From the NCBI RefSeq assembly GCF_000774145.1, contig NZ_KN322985.1:774710-838709 (forward strand): DNA of 64,000 nucleotides. Direction: 5' to 3'. The stretch comes from Pseudomonas mediterranea CFBP 5447. GTDB lineage: Bacteria > Pseudomonadota > Gammaproteobacteria > Pseudomonadales > Pseudomonadaceae. Both the position numbers and the translations under genes were made by a program. The stretch's first letter is position 1. The number at the start of each line of letters is the position of its first letter. Below are positions 53,836-63,452 of the stretch, piece by piece. The notes beneath the pieces were generated by a model. That model saw nothing but the letters and a program-made list of their open reading frames with translations, searched no databases and had not been told where the DNA came from.

Positions 53836-55457
53836 CAGACTTTGAAACGCGAGACGCCGCCACGCAGCCCGACGGCTACCTGGCTCAGCTCGTCGATGGC
53901 CGAACTGGCCTGACGCAAGGACTCCACGGTCTGGCTGCTGGCATCGCCCAACTGCACCAGGGCATGGTTGATCTGTTCGGCCCCGGTGGCCTGGGCCTGC
54001 ATGCCCTCATTGACCATCAGCACCCGCGGCGCCAGCGCCTGGACCTGATGGATGATTTGCGACAGCTGTTCACCGACCTGCTGCACCTCGGCCATGCCGC
54101 GGCGAACCTCTTCGGAGAACTTGTCCATGCCCATCACACCGGCGGACACGGCGGACTGGATTTCACGCACCATCTGCTCGATGTCATAGGTGGCGACCGC
54201 CGTCTGGTCGGCCAGGCGGCGTACCTCGGTGGCGACCACGGCGAAACCACGACCGTATTCGCCGGCCTTCTCGGCTTCGATGGCAGCGTTAAGGGACAAC
54301 AGGTTGGTCTGGTCGGCCACCTTGACGATGGTGACCACCACCTGGTTGATGTTGCCGGCCTTCTCGTTGAGGATCGCCAGCTTGGCATTCACCAGGTTGG
54401 CGGCGCCCATGACCGAATGCATGGTTTCTTCCATGCGCGCCAGGCCCTGCTGGCCGGAACCGGCGGCCACCGAGGCCTGGTCGGCGGCGGTGGAGACTTC
54501 GGTCATGGTGCGCACCAGATCGCGGGAGGTCGCAGCGATCTCGCGAGAGGTGGCGCCGATCTCCGTGGTGGTGGCGGCGGTTTCCGTGGCCGTGGCCTGT
54601 TGCTGGCGGGAGGTGGCGGCGATCTCGGTCACCGAGGTGGTGACTTGCACCGACGAGCGCTGGGCCTGGGACACCAGGGACGTCAGCTCGGCCATCATGT
54701 CGTTGAAGCCGGTTTCCACTGCGCCGAATTCGTCTTTGCGCGCCAGGTTCAGGCGTCCGCTCAGATCACCGCTGCGCATGACCTCGAGAATTTCCACGAT
54801 GCGGTTCATCGGCGCCATGATCGCGCGCATCAGCAACAGCCCGCAGAGAATGGCAACGACTATCGCGACGAGAAACGACAGGCCCATGGCGACCTTGGCT
54901 GCCGCTACGGCATCGTCTATGGTCGCGGTGGCCTGTTCCGCCAGTTCACGATTGCGTTCGATGATATGGTTCAGGTGCGTGCGCCCACCGATCCAGGCGG
55001 GGGTCAGCTCTTTGTCCAGCGCTTGCCGCGCGCCTTCGTAATCCTTGCGCTGATAGAGGTCGAGGACTTTCGCCATCGCCAGGTTGAATGCCTGGTGATT
55101 GGTTTCGAACTCATCGAAAGAGGCCTGGTCGGCCGGGTTCTGGATCAGCTTCTGATAGTTCTGTATTTCTTCACGCAGATGCTGCTCGAAGCCCTGGTAA
55201 CGAGCCTTGTCCTCGGCGGTGATTTCCCGGTTGCCCGAAAGGCCGACGATCTGTTGGGTCAGGACGTAGCTGTCGACCCAGCCCCCGCGGATCATGGAAC
55301 TGTAATACACCCCGGGCACGGCATCGGTACGTACCCGCTCTTCACTGTCCTGGATCTTCAACAACCGCGAATACGAGACCACCACCATCAGCAGCATGAT
55401 GGCGATGACTACCGCAAAACTCGCCAGGATGCGTTGGCGCAACGTCCAGTTCTTCAC
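53835..55457 (-). CDS. wspA: WspA, membrane surface-sensing chemoreceptor
   Basis: WspA forms lateral clusters and responds to growth on surfaces. I chose GTG 55457 (VKNWTLRQRILASF) with GAGG at good distance, giving 540 residues; the longer open frame runs into a REPIN. Two helices, about 8-28 and 184-210, bound a periplasmic four-helix part; then HAMP (about 210-260) and the signalling tip EKAGEYGRGFAVVATEVRRL. First gene of the wsp operon. Confidence 0.95.
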   Translation of the reverse strand: MKNWTLRQRILASFAVVIAIMLLMVVVSYSRLLKIQDSEERVRTDAVPGVYYSSMIRGGWVDSYVLTQQIVGLSGNREITAEDKARYQGFEQHLREEIQNYQKLIQNPADQASFDEFETNHQAFNLAMAKVLDLYQRKDYEGARQALDKELTPAWIGGRTHLNHIIERNRELAEQATATIDDAVAAAKVAMGLSFLVAIVVAILCGLLLMRAIMAPMNRIVEILEVMRSGDLSGRLNLARKDEFGAVETGFNDMMAELTSLVSQAQRSSVQVTTSVTEIAATSRQQQATATETAATTTEIGATSREIAATSRDLVRTMTEVSTAADQASVAAGSGQQGLARMEETMHSVMGAANLVNAKLAILNEKAGNINQVVVTIVKVADQTNLLSLNAAIEAEKAGEYGRGFAVVATEVRRLADQTAVATYDIEQMVREIQSAVSAGVMGMDKFSEEVRRGMAEVQQVGEQLSQIIHQVQALAPRVLMVNEGMQAQATGAEQINHALVQLGDASSQTVESLRQASSAIDELSQVAVGLRGGVSRFKV

Positions 55458-55537
55458 AGTAAAACCTCGGAGGACTTCGAAATGCTGGGGAGTATAGCCG
55501 AGGGTCATGGTGCGCCGGGTGTATTGGGTACACCCCC

Positions 55538-55626
55538 TGTGGGAGCGAGCCTGCTCGCGATAGCGGACATCCAGTCGACATGAATTTGACTGATTCACCG
55601 CTATCGCGAGCAGGCTCGCTCCCACA
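55538..55626. repeat. REPIN (TGTGGGAGCGAGCC family)
   Basis: Facing arms with CGCGATAGCGG/CCGCTATCGCG tails lie upstream of wspA, between it and the end of the DUF533 gene. Confidence 0.88.
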
Positions 55627-55637
55627 GGGGAAAACGT

Positions 55638-56360
55638 TTATTCATACGCAGCCTGCCGTACCTGATTCTCCAGCTCGGCCTTCAACCCCGGCTCCAGCTT
55701 GAGTTGCCGCGCCAGTTCATCGAGGTAGGACTTTTCCATGAAGTTTTCCTCGTCCACCAGCATCACACTCGCGATGTACATTTCCGCGGCCATTTCCGGG
55801 GTGCCGGCGGCGCGGGCGACATCGGCCGGGTCCAGGGGCTTGTTGAGCTCGGCATGCAGCCAGTGCCGCAGCTCCTGGTCGTTGTCGAGCCTGGTGAATT
55901 CGCCCTCGATCAACTGCCGCTCACGCTCATCCACATGACCGTCGGCCTTGGCCGCCGCAACCAACGCCTTGAGGATGGCCTGGCTGTGCTGCTCGACCTG
56001 CGCCGCAGGGACGCGGTCCAGGGTCTGGGGCTCCGTCTGCGGCGCGCGGCCCTGCTGGGCCTGCCAATTGCCATAGGCCTTGTAGGCGATCACCCCCAGC
56101 GCGGCAAGACCGCCGTAGAGCGCTACCTTGCCACCGGTCTTGCGGATTCTCTTGTTGCCCAGCAGCAAGCCCATGGCCCCCGCCGCCAATGCACCACCGC
56201 CAGCGCCGGAAAGCAGGCCGCCAAGCCCGCCGCTCCCGGCCTTGCCGCCCAGCAGGTCGCCAAGCCCGCCGGCCGGCTTGTTCTGCGCGCCGCCCGCCTT
56301 GTTCTGCAAAAGGTCCTGGCCGGACTTGAGTAGCTGATCGAGCAATCCGCGGGTATTCAT
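55638..56360 (-). CDS. DUF533 (YebE-like) inner-membrane protein
   Basis: The 240-residue protein starts MNTRGLLDQLLKSGQDLL at 56360 with GAGGCAACG upstream. A Gly/Ala-rich region (GLGGLLSGAGGGALAAGAMG) and a hydrophobic stretch (VALYGGLAALGVIAYKAY, about 90-108) come before a TerB-like helical domain with AAAKADGHVDERERQLIEG, the DUF533 core. The role is unknown; E. coli yebE answers to envelope stress. Confidence 0.85.
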   Translation of the reverse strand: MNTRGLLDQLLKSGQDLLQNKAGGAQNKPAGGLGDLLGGKAGSGGLGGLLSGAGGGALAAGAMGLLLGNKRIRKTGGKVALYGGLAALGVIAYKAYGNWQAQQGRAPQTEPQTLDRVPAAQVEQHSQAILKALVAAAKADGHVDERERQLIEGEFTRLDNDQELRHWLHAELNKPLDPADVARAAGTPEMAAEMYIASVMLVDEENFMEKSYLDELARQLKLEPGLKAELENQVRQAAYE

Positions 56361-56547
56361 TTTCGTTGCCTCCCTGTGTTCGGGTAACCGGATGAGCAAG
56401 GCCACCAGCCTAAATCGAAAGTGCCCGGCGTCGTGGGCGAGATTGCTTCGAGATGTTGCTCATCTCTTCGAGCGTTGCCGCCACCCTTCAGAAAAAACGA
56501 TATAGACTGCAAAACATCGATAAAAACAGCCCACCGGGTGTCTACCC

Positions 56548-57462
56548 ATGATGACCCTGCGTCAGATCCGTCATTTCATCGCCGTAGCCGAGACCGGCTC
56601 GATTTCCGCCGCCGCACAGGCCGCGTTCATTTCCCAATCCACCCTGACCCTGGCCATCCAGCAGCTGGAGCAGGAGATCGGCGTCAGCCTGTTCAACCGC
56701 CATGCCAAGGGCATGACCCTGACCCATCAAGGCCATCAGTTCCTGCGCCAGGCCCACCTGATTCTGGCCACCGTCGACAACGCCAAGCGCAGCCTGCAGC
56801 AGAGTACCGACCAAGTGGCCGGCCATCTGACCGTCGGCGTTACCAGCCTGGTCGCCGGCTACTATCTGGCCGACCTGTTGACCCGCTTCCAGCGTGCCTA
56901 TCCGAATGTGGTGATCCGCGTGATGGAGGACGAGCGGCCTTATATCGAGCATCTGCTGGTCAGTGGTGAAATCGATGTCGGCGTGCTCATCCTGTCCAAT
57001 CTCGAAGATCGCCACGCCTTGCAGACCGAAGTACTGACCCATTCTCCGCATCGCTTGTGGCTGCCGGCCCAGCACTCGCTGCTGGAACACGACAGCATCA
57101 GCCTGGCGGATGTCGCCTGCGAACCGCTGATCCAGCTGAACGTCGATGAGATGGAGCGCAACGCCCAGCGCCTGTGGCGTGGTGCCGGTCTGCAACCGAA
57201 GATCACGCTGCGCACCGCTTCGACCGAAGCGGTGCGCAGCCTGGTGGCGGCGGGACTGGGGGTGTCGATCCAACCGGACATGACGTACCGCCCCTGGTCC
57301 CTGGAGGGCGACATCATCGAAGCGCGCCCGATCGCCGACCTCAACCAGACCCTCGACGTGGGGCTGGCCTGGCGCCGCGGCTCGTCGAGACCGGCGCTGG
57401 TCGACCCATTCCTGACCGTCGCCCGGGAACAACCCCATGGCGGGCGCAAGCCATCTATTTAA
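56548..57462 (+). CDS. LysR-family regulator
   Basis: The 304-residue protein has the LysR helix-turn-helix (GSISAAAQAAFISQSTLTLAIQ region, about 18-39) and a periplasmic-binding-like effector domain. It is followed at 200 bases by the aldehyde dehydrogenase and ABC transporter genes in the same direction, so it most likely controls them, with a polyamine or its derivative as inducer. That link is inferred from position. The start is one of two adjacent ATGs. Confidence 0.88.
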   Translation: MMTLRQIRHFIAVAETGSISAAAQAAFISQSTLTLAIQQLEQEIGVSLFNRHAKGMTLTHQGHQFLRQAHLILATVDNAKRSLQQSTDQVAGHLTVGVTSLVAGYYLADLLTRFQRAYPNVVIRVMEDERPYIEHLLVSGEIDVGVLILSNLEDRHALQTEVLTHSPHRLWLPAQHSLLEHDSISLADVACEPLIQLNVDEMERNAQRLWRGAGLQPKITLRTASTEAVRSLVAAGLGVSIQPDMTYRPWSLEGDIIEARPIADLNQTLDVGLAWRRGSSRPALVDPFLTVAREQPHGGRKPSI

Positions 57463-57538
57463 TCGAATGCAGATTTGAGTATTTAGAATTTGTCGGCCTG
57501 CGGGCCGCACACTAGTCTTGCGGCATCACCACGATCCC

Positions 57539-57627
57539 TGTGGGAGCGAGCCTGCTCGCGATGGCGGAGTGTCATTAAAGCCGCTGTCAACAGATAGACC
57601 GCCATCGCGAGCAGGCTCGCTCCCACA
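57539..57627. repeat. REPIN (TGTGGGAGCGAGCC family)
   Basis: Facing arms with GATGGCGG/CCGCCATC tails lie between the LysR gene and the first aldehyde dehydrogenase. It may block read-through from the regulator. Confidence 0.88.
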
Positions 57628-57664
57628 GGTTCTGTGTTTCAACCGATAAAAAGAGAAATCGGAC

Positions 57665-59122
57665 ATGGCTGGCACGCAAACTCCACTGTGCACCGCGTTG
57701 CTGATCGATGGGGAGCTTGTTTCCGGCGAGGGGTTTGTCGAGCCGATCCTCAACCCGGCCACCGGCGAAGTACTGGTTTCTATTGCCGAGGCCAGCATCG
57801 AGCAGGTCGAGGCAGCCATCCTGGCCGCTCACCGCGCCTTCGATGGATGGTCGCGCACCACTCCGCAACAACGCTCGAACCTGCTATTGGAAATCGCCGG
57901 CGCCATTGAAAGGAATGCCGATCAACTGGCCCGTCTCGAATCGCTGAACTGCGGCAAGCCACTGCACCTGGCGCGGCAGGATGATCTCAGTGCCACGGTG
58001 GATGTATTCCGTTTCTTCGCCGGCGCCGTGCGCTGCCAGACCGGCCAGCTCAGCGGCGAGTACCTGCCGGGCTACACCAGCATGGTGCGTCGCGACCCCA
58101 TCGGCGTGGTCGCGTCCATCGCCCCGTGGAATTACCCGATCATGATGGCCGCGTGGAAAATCGCCCCGGCCCTGGCCGCCGGCAACACCCTGGTGTTCAA
58201 GCCTTCGGAACACACGCCGCTGTCGATCCTCGCCCTGGCACCGCTGCTGGCCGAGATCCTGCCCCGGGGCGTCATCAACGTCATCTGCGGAGGCGGCGAA
58301 GGGGTCGGCAGCCATCTGGTCAGCCATCCCAAGGTGCGCATGGTGTCGCTGACCGGAGATATCGTCACCGGCCAGAAAATCCTCCAGGCCGCGGCGAAAA
58401 CCCTCAAGCGCACGCACTTGGAACTGGGCGGCAAGGCCCCGGTGATCGTCTGCGACGATGCCGACATCCAGGCGGTGGTCGAGGGCGTGCGCACCTATGG
58501 ATACTACAACGCCGGCCAGGACTGCACCGCGGCCTGCCGGATCTACGCCCAGGGCGCCATTCACGACCGGCTGGTGGCCGAACTCGGCTCGGCGGTCGGC
58601 AGCCTGCGCTTTGCCGGCAAACGCGACGCCGACAACGAAATCGGCCCGTTGATCAGCACCCGCCAGCGTGACCGCGTCGCCAGTTTCGTCGAACGCGCCC
58701 TCGGCCAGCCACACATCGAGCGCATCACCGGTGCGGCGGTGCATTCCGGTGCCGGCTTCTATTACCAGCCGACTTTGCTGGCTGGCTGCAAACAAAGCGA
58801 TGAAATCGTCCAACGCGAAGTGTTCGGCCCGGTGGTCACCGTGACCCGCTTCGACGAACTCAGCCAGGCGGTGGACTGGGCCAACGACTCCGAATACGGC
58901 CTGGCGTCCTCGGTATGGACCCAGAACCTGGACAAGGCGATGCAGGTGGCGGCGCGCCTGCAATACGGCTGCACCTGGATCAACAGCCACTTCATGCTGG
59001 TCAGCGAAATGCCCCATGGCGGCCTCAAGCGCTCGGGCTATGGCAAAGACCTCTCCAGCGACTCGCTCCAGGACTACAGCGTGGTGCGTCACATCATGGC
59101 CCGCCACGGCCAGCATTTATAA
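57665..59122 (+). CDS. Aldehyde dehydrogenase, aminobutyraldehyde type
   Basis: The 485-residue NAD(P)-dependent enzyme shows Asn156 in APWNYP, Glu253 in LELGGKAPV and the catalytic Cys287 in NAGQDCTAA. The QDC context and the neighbours fit the gamma-aminobutyraldehyde (PatD/Prr) subgroup, which oxidises the product of putrescine transamination to GABA. A paralogue starts at 63453, after the transporter genes. Confidence 0.88.
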   Translation: MAGTQTPLCTALLIDGELVSGEGFVEPILNPATGEVLVSIAEASIEQVEAAILAAHRAFDGWSRTTPQQRSNLLLEIAGAIERNADQLARLESLNCGKPLHLARQDDLSATVDVFRFFAGAVRCQTGQLSGEYLPGYTSMVRRDPIGVVASIAPWNYPIMMAAWKIAPALAAGNTLVFKPSEHTPLSILALAPLLAEILPRGVINVICGGGEGVGSHLVSHPKVRMVSLTGDIVTGQKILQAAAKTLKRTHLELGGKAPVIVCDDADIQAVVEGVRTYGYYNAGQDCTAACRIYAQGAIHDRLVAELGSAVGSLRFAGKRDADNEIGPLISTRQRDRVASFVERALGQPHIERITGAAVHSGAGFYYQPTLLAGCKQSDEIVQREVFGPVVTVTRFDELSQAVDWANDSEYGLASSVWTQNLDKAMQVAARLQYGCTWINSHFMLVSEMPHGGLKRSGYGKDLSSDSLQDYSVVRHIMARHGQHL

Positions 59123-59209
59123 ACAGCACTACGCTGATAACAGGCCATCCATGGCGCTTCACCCGTTGAAAACACTGCCCCGACCATAATTAAAGCAAGA
59201 GGGATTCCC

Positions 59210-60361
59210 ATGTACGCGCACAACACCGTATTGCTCAGTGCAATCACCCTGGCACTGCTGGCCAGCGTCAGCGTCCAGGCCGCCGAACCGCTAAAGACCG
59301 TCGGCGCGGGAGAAGGTCAGCTGGATATCGTCGCCTGGCCCGGTTACATCGAACGGGGCGAAAGCGACAAGGCCTACGACTGGGTGACCGGTTTCGAGAA
59401 GGAAACCGGCTGCAAGGTCAACGTGAAAACCGCCGCGACCTCCGACGAGATGGTCAGCCTGATGAGCAAGGGTGGCTACGACCTGGTCACTGCCTCGGGC
59501 GATGCTTCGCTGCGGTTGATCGCCGGCAAGCGGGTACAGCCGATCAATACCGCATTGATTCCCAACTGGAAGAATCTCGATCCGCGCCTCAAGGACGCGC
59601 CGTGGTACGTGGTCAACCAGCAGACCTACGGCACGCCCTATCAGTGGGGGCCGAACGTGCTGATGTACAACACCGACGTGTTCAAGCAGGCACCCACCAG
59701 TTGGAGCGTGTTGTTCAGCGCCCAGACCCTGCCCGATGGCAAGCCGAACAAGGGGCGCGTACAGGCCTACGACGGGCCGATCTACATCGCCGATGCGGCG
59801 CTGTACCTCAAGACGGCCAAGCCCGAGCTGGGCATCAAGGATCCGTATCAACTCGACGAAGCCCAGTACAAGGCCGTGCTGGAGCTGCTGCGGGCCCAGC
59901 AACCGTTGATCCATCGCTACTGGCATGACACTACCGTGCAGATGAGTGACTTCAAGAACGAAGGCGTGGTGGCGTCCGGTGCCTGGCCGTACCAGGTCAA
60001 CGGCTTGATCAACGAAAAACAACCGATCGCCTCGACCATTCCGAAGGAAGGCGCCACCGGCTGGGCCGACACCACCATGCTCCACGCCGAGGCCAAGCAC
60101 CCCAACTGCGCCTACAAATGGATGGACTGGTCGCTGCAACCGAAGGTCCAGGGTGATGTGGCAGCGTGGTTCGGCTCCTTGCCGGCGGTACCTGCGGCGT
60201 GCCAGGGCAGCGAGCTGCTGGGGGCTGAAGGGTGCAAGACCAACGGCTTCGACCAGTTCGACAAGATCGCCTTCTGGAAAACCCCGCAGGCCGAGGGCGG
60301 CAAGTTCGTGCCGTACAGCCGCTGGACCCAGGATTACATCGCGATCATGGGCGGGCGCTAA
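59210..60361 (+). CDS. Polyamine-type ABC transporter, substrate-binding protein (YdcS/PotD-like)
   Basis: The 383-residue periplasmic protein has a signal peptide cleaved after VQA (residue 23). The mature part (GQLDIVAWPGYIERG; YDLVTASGDASLRLIAGK; YGTPYQWGPNVLMYN) follows the PotD/YdcS fold. With the next three genes it forms one importer for putrescine, spermidine or a related compound. Confidence 0.88.
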   Translation: MYAHNTVLLSAITLALLASVSVQAAEPLKTVGAGEGQLDIVAWPGYIERGESDKAYDWVTGFEKETGCKVNVKTAATSDEMVSLMSKGGYDLVTASGDASLRLIAGKRVQPINTALIPNWKNLDPRLKDAPWYVVNQQTYGTPYQWGPNVLMYNTDVFKQAPTSWSVLFSAQTLPDGKPNKGRVQAYDGPIYIADAALYLKTAKPELGIKDPYQLDEAQYKAVLELLRAQQPLIHRYWHDTTVQMSDFKNEGVVASGAWPYQVNGLINEKQPIASTIPKEGATGWADTTMLHAEAKHPNCAYKWMDWSLQPKVQGDVAAWFGSLPAVPAACQGSELLGAEGCKTNGFDQFDKIAFWKTPQAEGGKFVPYSRWTQDYIAIMGGR

Positions 60362-60372
60362 ATCACCCAGTC

Positions 60373-60443
60373 TGTGGCGAGGGAGCTTGCCCCGTATCTT
60401 GGGAGCGCTACGCACTCCAGCGGGAGCAAGCTCCCTCGCCACA
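60373..60443. repeat. REPIN (GTGGCGAGGGAGC family), shortened
   Basis: TGTGGCGAGGGAGCTTGCCC and GGGAGCAAGCTCCCTCGCCA face each other with a short spacer. It lies within the transporter operon, between the binding-protein and ATPase genes, as REPs often do to give the binding protein a higher mRNA level. Confidence 0.8.
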
Positions 60444-60516
60444 ACGGCTCCTCGCCACAGGACAGTGTTCCCATCATTGAAATTTCATGCCGCACCGCTT
60501 TATGGAGCACCGCACC

Positions 60517-61554
60517 ATGACACTCGCAGTCCAGTTCACCCAGGTTTCCCGTCAATTCGGCGAGGTGAAGGCCGTTGACCGGGTCTCCATCGACATCGAG
60601 GACGGCGAGTTCTTTTCCATGCTGGGCCCCTCCGGGTCGGGCAAGACCACCTGCCTGCGGCTGATTGCCGGTTTCGAACAGCCGAGTGCCGGCTCCATCC
60701 GCATCCATGGCGAAGAGGCCGCCGGATTGCCGCCCTATCAACGGGACGTCAATACGGTGTTCCAGGACTACGCCCTCTTTCCCCACATGAATGTGCGCGA
60801 CAACGTGGCCTACGGCCTGAAAGTCAAAGGCATCGCCAAGGCCGAGCGCATCAAACGTGCCGACGAAGCGCTGGAGATGGTGGCCCTGGGCGGTTATGGC
60901 GAGCGCAAGCCGGCGCAGCTCTCCGGCGGCCAGCGTCAGCGTGTAGCCCTGGCCCGCGCGCTGGTCAATCGCCCACGGGTGTTGCTGCTGGATGAACCCC
61001 TCGGCGCCCTCGACCTGAAGCTGCGCGAACAAATGCAAGGCGAATTGAAGAAATTGCAGCGCCAGTTGGGTATCACGTTCATTTTCGTCACCCATGACCA
61101 GACCGAGGCCTTGTCGATGTCCGACCGGGTGGCGGTGTTCAACAAAGGCCGCATCGAACAGGTGGATACACCGCGCAACCTGTACATGAAACCGGCAACC
61201 ACCTTCGTCGCGGAATTTGTTGGCACCTCCAACGTGATTCGTGGCGAACTGGCGCGACAGCTGAGCGGTTATCCACAGCCGTTTTCCATTCGCCCGGAAC
61301 ACGTGCGTTTCGCCGAGGGCCCGTTGGGCGGCCATGAAATCGAAGTCCAGGGGCTGCTTCACGACATTCAATACCAGGGCAGCGCCACCCGCTACGAGTT
61401 GAAACTGGAAAACGGCCAGACCCTGAATCTCAGCCACGCCAACACCCAATGGGCCGACAGCAATACCCCGCACCACACCGGCCAGCAGCTCAGGGTCCGC
61501 TGGGCCCGCGAGGCGATGATCGCCTTGCACGACACTGTCGGCGGCGAGGCCTGA
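60517..61554 (+). CDS. Polyamine-type ABC transporter, ATPase (YdcT/PotA-like)
   Basis: The 345-residue protein has Walker A GPSGSGKTT, signature LSGGQRQRVALARA, Walker B LLLDEPLGALD and a C-terminal TOBE domain. It powers the importer. ATG 60517 is chosen with GGAG 9 bases upstream. It is followed within 2 bases by the first permease gene. Confidence 0.92.
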   Translation: MTLAVQFTQVSRQFGEVKAVDRVSIDIEDGEFFSMLGPSGSGKTTCLRLIAGFEQPSAGSIRIHGEEAAGLPPYQRDVNTVFQDYALFPHMNVRDNVAYGLKVKGIAKAERIKRADEALEMVALGGYGERKPAQLSGGQRQRVALARALVNRPRVLLLDEPLGALDLKLREQMQGELKKLQRQLGITFIFVTHDQTEALSMSDRVAVFNKGRIEQVDTPRNLYMKPATTFVAEFVGTSNVIRGELARQLSGYPQPFSIRPEHVRFAEGPLGGHEIEVQGLLHDIQYQGSATRYELKLENGQTLNLSHANTQWADSNTPHHTGQQLRVRWAREAMIALHDTVGGEA

Positions 61555-61555
61555 G

Positions 61556-62500
61556 ATGAATACACTGGCCCTCCCCCGGACACCCGCGCCGGGCTCGCTG
61601 CGACGGTTTTCCAACCTGCTGTACCGGCGGCCCAACCTGTACCTGTCGATGCTGCTGGTGCCGCCGCTGATCTGGTTCGGCGCGATCTACCTGGGCTCGC
61701 TGCTGACCTTGCTGTGGCAAGGCTTCTACACCTTCGACGACTTCACCATGGCGGTCACGCCGGACCTGACCCTGGCGAATTTCACCGCGCTGTTCCAACC
61801 GTCGAATTTCGACATCATCCTGCGCACCGTGAGCATGGCCATCGCGGTGTCCATCGCCAGCGCCGTCGTCGCGTTTCCCATCGCCTATTACATGGCACGC
61901 TACACCAGCGGCAAGACCAAGGCGTTTTTCTACATCGCGGTGATGCTGCCGATGTGGGCCAGCTACATCGTCAAAGCCTATGCCTGGACATTGTTGCTGG
62001 CCAAGGGCGGCGTGGCGCAGTGGTTCATCCAGCACCTCGGCCTGGAGCCGGTGTTGCAGTTCGTATTGGGCATCCCCGGCGTCGGCGGCAGCACGTTGTC
62101 CACCTCGCACCTGGGACGCTTCCTGGTGTTTGTCTATATCTGGCTGCCGTTCATGATCCTGCCGATCCAGGCGTCCCTGGAGCGCCTGCCGCCCTCGCTG
62201 CTGCAAGCCTCGGCTGACCTGGGCGCCAGGCCCCGCCAGACGTTCATGCAAGTGGTCCTGCCGCTGTCGGTCCCAGGCATCGCCGCCGGGTCGATCTTCA
62301 CCTTCTCGCTGACCCTGGGGGATTTCATCGTGCCTCAGCTGGTGGGCCCGCCGGGCTACTTCGTCGGCAGCATGGTCTACGCCCAGCAAGGCGCCATCGG
62401 CAACATGCCCATGGCCGCCGCCTTCACGCTGGTGCCCATCGTGCTGATCGCCCTTTACCTGTCTATCGTCAAGCGCCTGGGGGCTTTCGATGCACTCTGA
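61556..62500 (+). CDS. Polyamine-type ABC transporter, permease (YdcU/PotB-like)
   Basis: The 314-residue inner-membrane protein has six expected helices and the EAA-type loop ([20 protein letters not shown]). It pairs with the next permease, whose start overlaps its stop by 11 bases. Confidence 0.9.
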   Translation: MNTLALPRTPAPGSLRRFSNLLYRRPNLYLSMLLVPPLIWFGAIYLGSLLTLLWQGFYTFDDFTMAVTPDLTLANFTALFQPSNFDIILRTVSMAIAVSIASAVVAFPIAYYMARYTSGKTKAFFYIAVMLPMWASYIVKAYAWTLLLAKGGVAQWFIQHLGLEPVLQFVLGIPGVGGSTLSTSHLGRFLVFVYIWLPFMILPIQASLERLPPSLLQASADLGARPRQTFMQVVLPLSVPGIAAGSIFTFSLTLGDFIVPQLVGPPGYFVGSMVYAQQGAIGNMPMAAAFTLVPIVLIALYLSIVKRLGAFDAL

Positions 62501-63308
62501 CTCTTCATCCCGGGCTTCTTGGGGTTTGCGCATCGCGGCGTGGGGCGGGCTGGTGTTCCTGCACTTCCCGATCCTGATCATCTTCCTCTACGCCTTCAAC
62601 ACCGAGGACGCCGCGTTCAGCTTCCCGCCCAAGGGCCTCACCCTGAAATGGTTCAGTGTGGCTTTCGGCCGTGCGGATGTACTGGAAGCGATCAAGTTGT
62701 CGTTGCAGGTGGCGAGTATCGCCACCCTGATCGCCATGGTGCTCGGCACGCTGGCCTCGGCTGCGCTGTACCGCCGAGATTTCTTCGGCAAGCAGGGAAT
62801 TTCGCTGATGCTGATCCTGCCCATCGCCCTGCCGGGGATCATCACCGGCATTGCGCTGCTGGCCACGTTCAAGACCCTGGGCATCGAGCCGGGCATGTTC
62901 ACCATCGTCGTCGGTCACGCCACCTTCTGTGTAGTGATCGTCTACAACAACGTCATCGCCCGGCTGCGCCGCACCTCCCATAGCCTGATCGAGGCCTCGA
63001 TGGACCTGGGGGCGGATGGCTGGCAGACCTTCCGCTACATAATCCTGCCCAATCTCGGCTCGGCACTGCTGGCCGGCGGCATGCTGGCGTTCGCACTGTC
63101 GTTCGACGAAATCATTGTCACCACCTTCACCGCCGGCCACGAACGCACCCTGCCGCTCTGGTTGCTCAACCAGCTCAGCCGCCCCCGCGACGTGCCGGTG
63201 ACCAACGTCGTCGCCATGCTGGTGATGCTGGTGACCATGCTGCCGATACTCGGCGCCTATTACCTGACCCGAGGGGGTGAGAGCGTGGCGGGTAGCGGGG
63301 GGAAATAA
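62490..63308 (+). CDS. Polyamine-type ABC transporter, permease (YdcV/PotC-like)
   Basis: The 272-residue protein is the second permease, with six helices and the EAA loop [20 protein letters not shown]. Together with the preceding permease, it forms the channel. The gene order binding protein-ATPase-permease-permease-dehydrogenase equals E. coli ydcSTUV-patD. Confidence 0.9.
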   Translation: MHSDSSSRASWGLRIAAWGGLVFLHFPILIIFLYAFNTEDAAFSFPPKGLTLKWFSVAFGRADVLEAIKLSLQVASIATLIAMVLGTLASAALYRRDFFGKQGISLMLILPIALPGIITGIALLATFKTLGIEPGMFTIVVGHATFCVVIVYNNVIARLRRTSHSLIEASMDLGADGWQTFRYIILPNLGSALLAGGMLAFALSFDEIIVTTFTAGHERTLPLWLLNQLSRPRDVPVTNVVAMLVMLVTMLPILGAYYLTRGGESVAGSGGK

Positions 63309-63333
63309 CTCAGGCATGAACAGCGATGACCCA

Positions 63334-63423
63334 TGTGGGAGCGAGCCTGCTCGCGAAAGCGATGGTCCAGTCAGTGCATGGGTTGCCTGATGGAACGCCT
63401 TCGCGAGCAGGCTCGCTCCCACA
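63334..63423. repeat. REPIN (TGTGGGAGCGAGCC family)
   Basis: Facing arms with CGCGAAAGCG/CGCCTTCGCG tails lie between the permease and the second aldehyde dehydrogenase. Confidence 0.88.
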
Positions 63424-63452
63424 AAAAAACAACCACTTGAGAGGACATGGAC

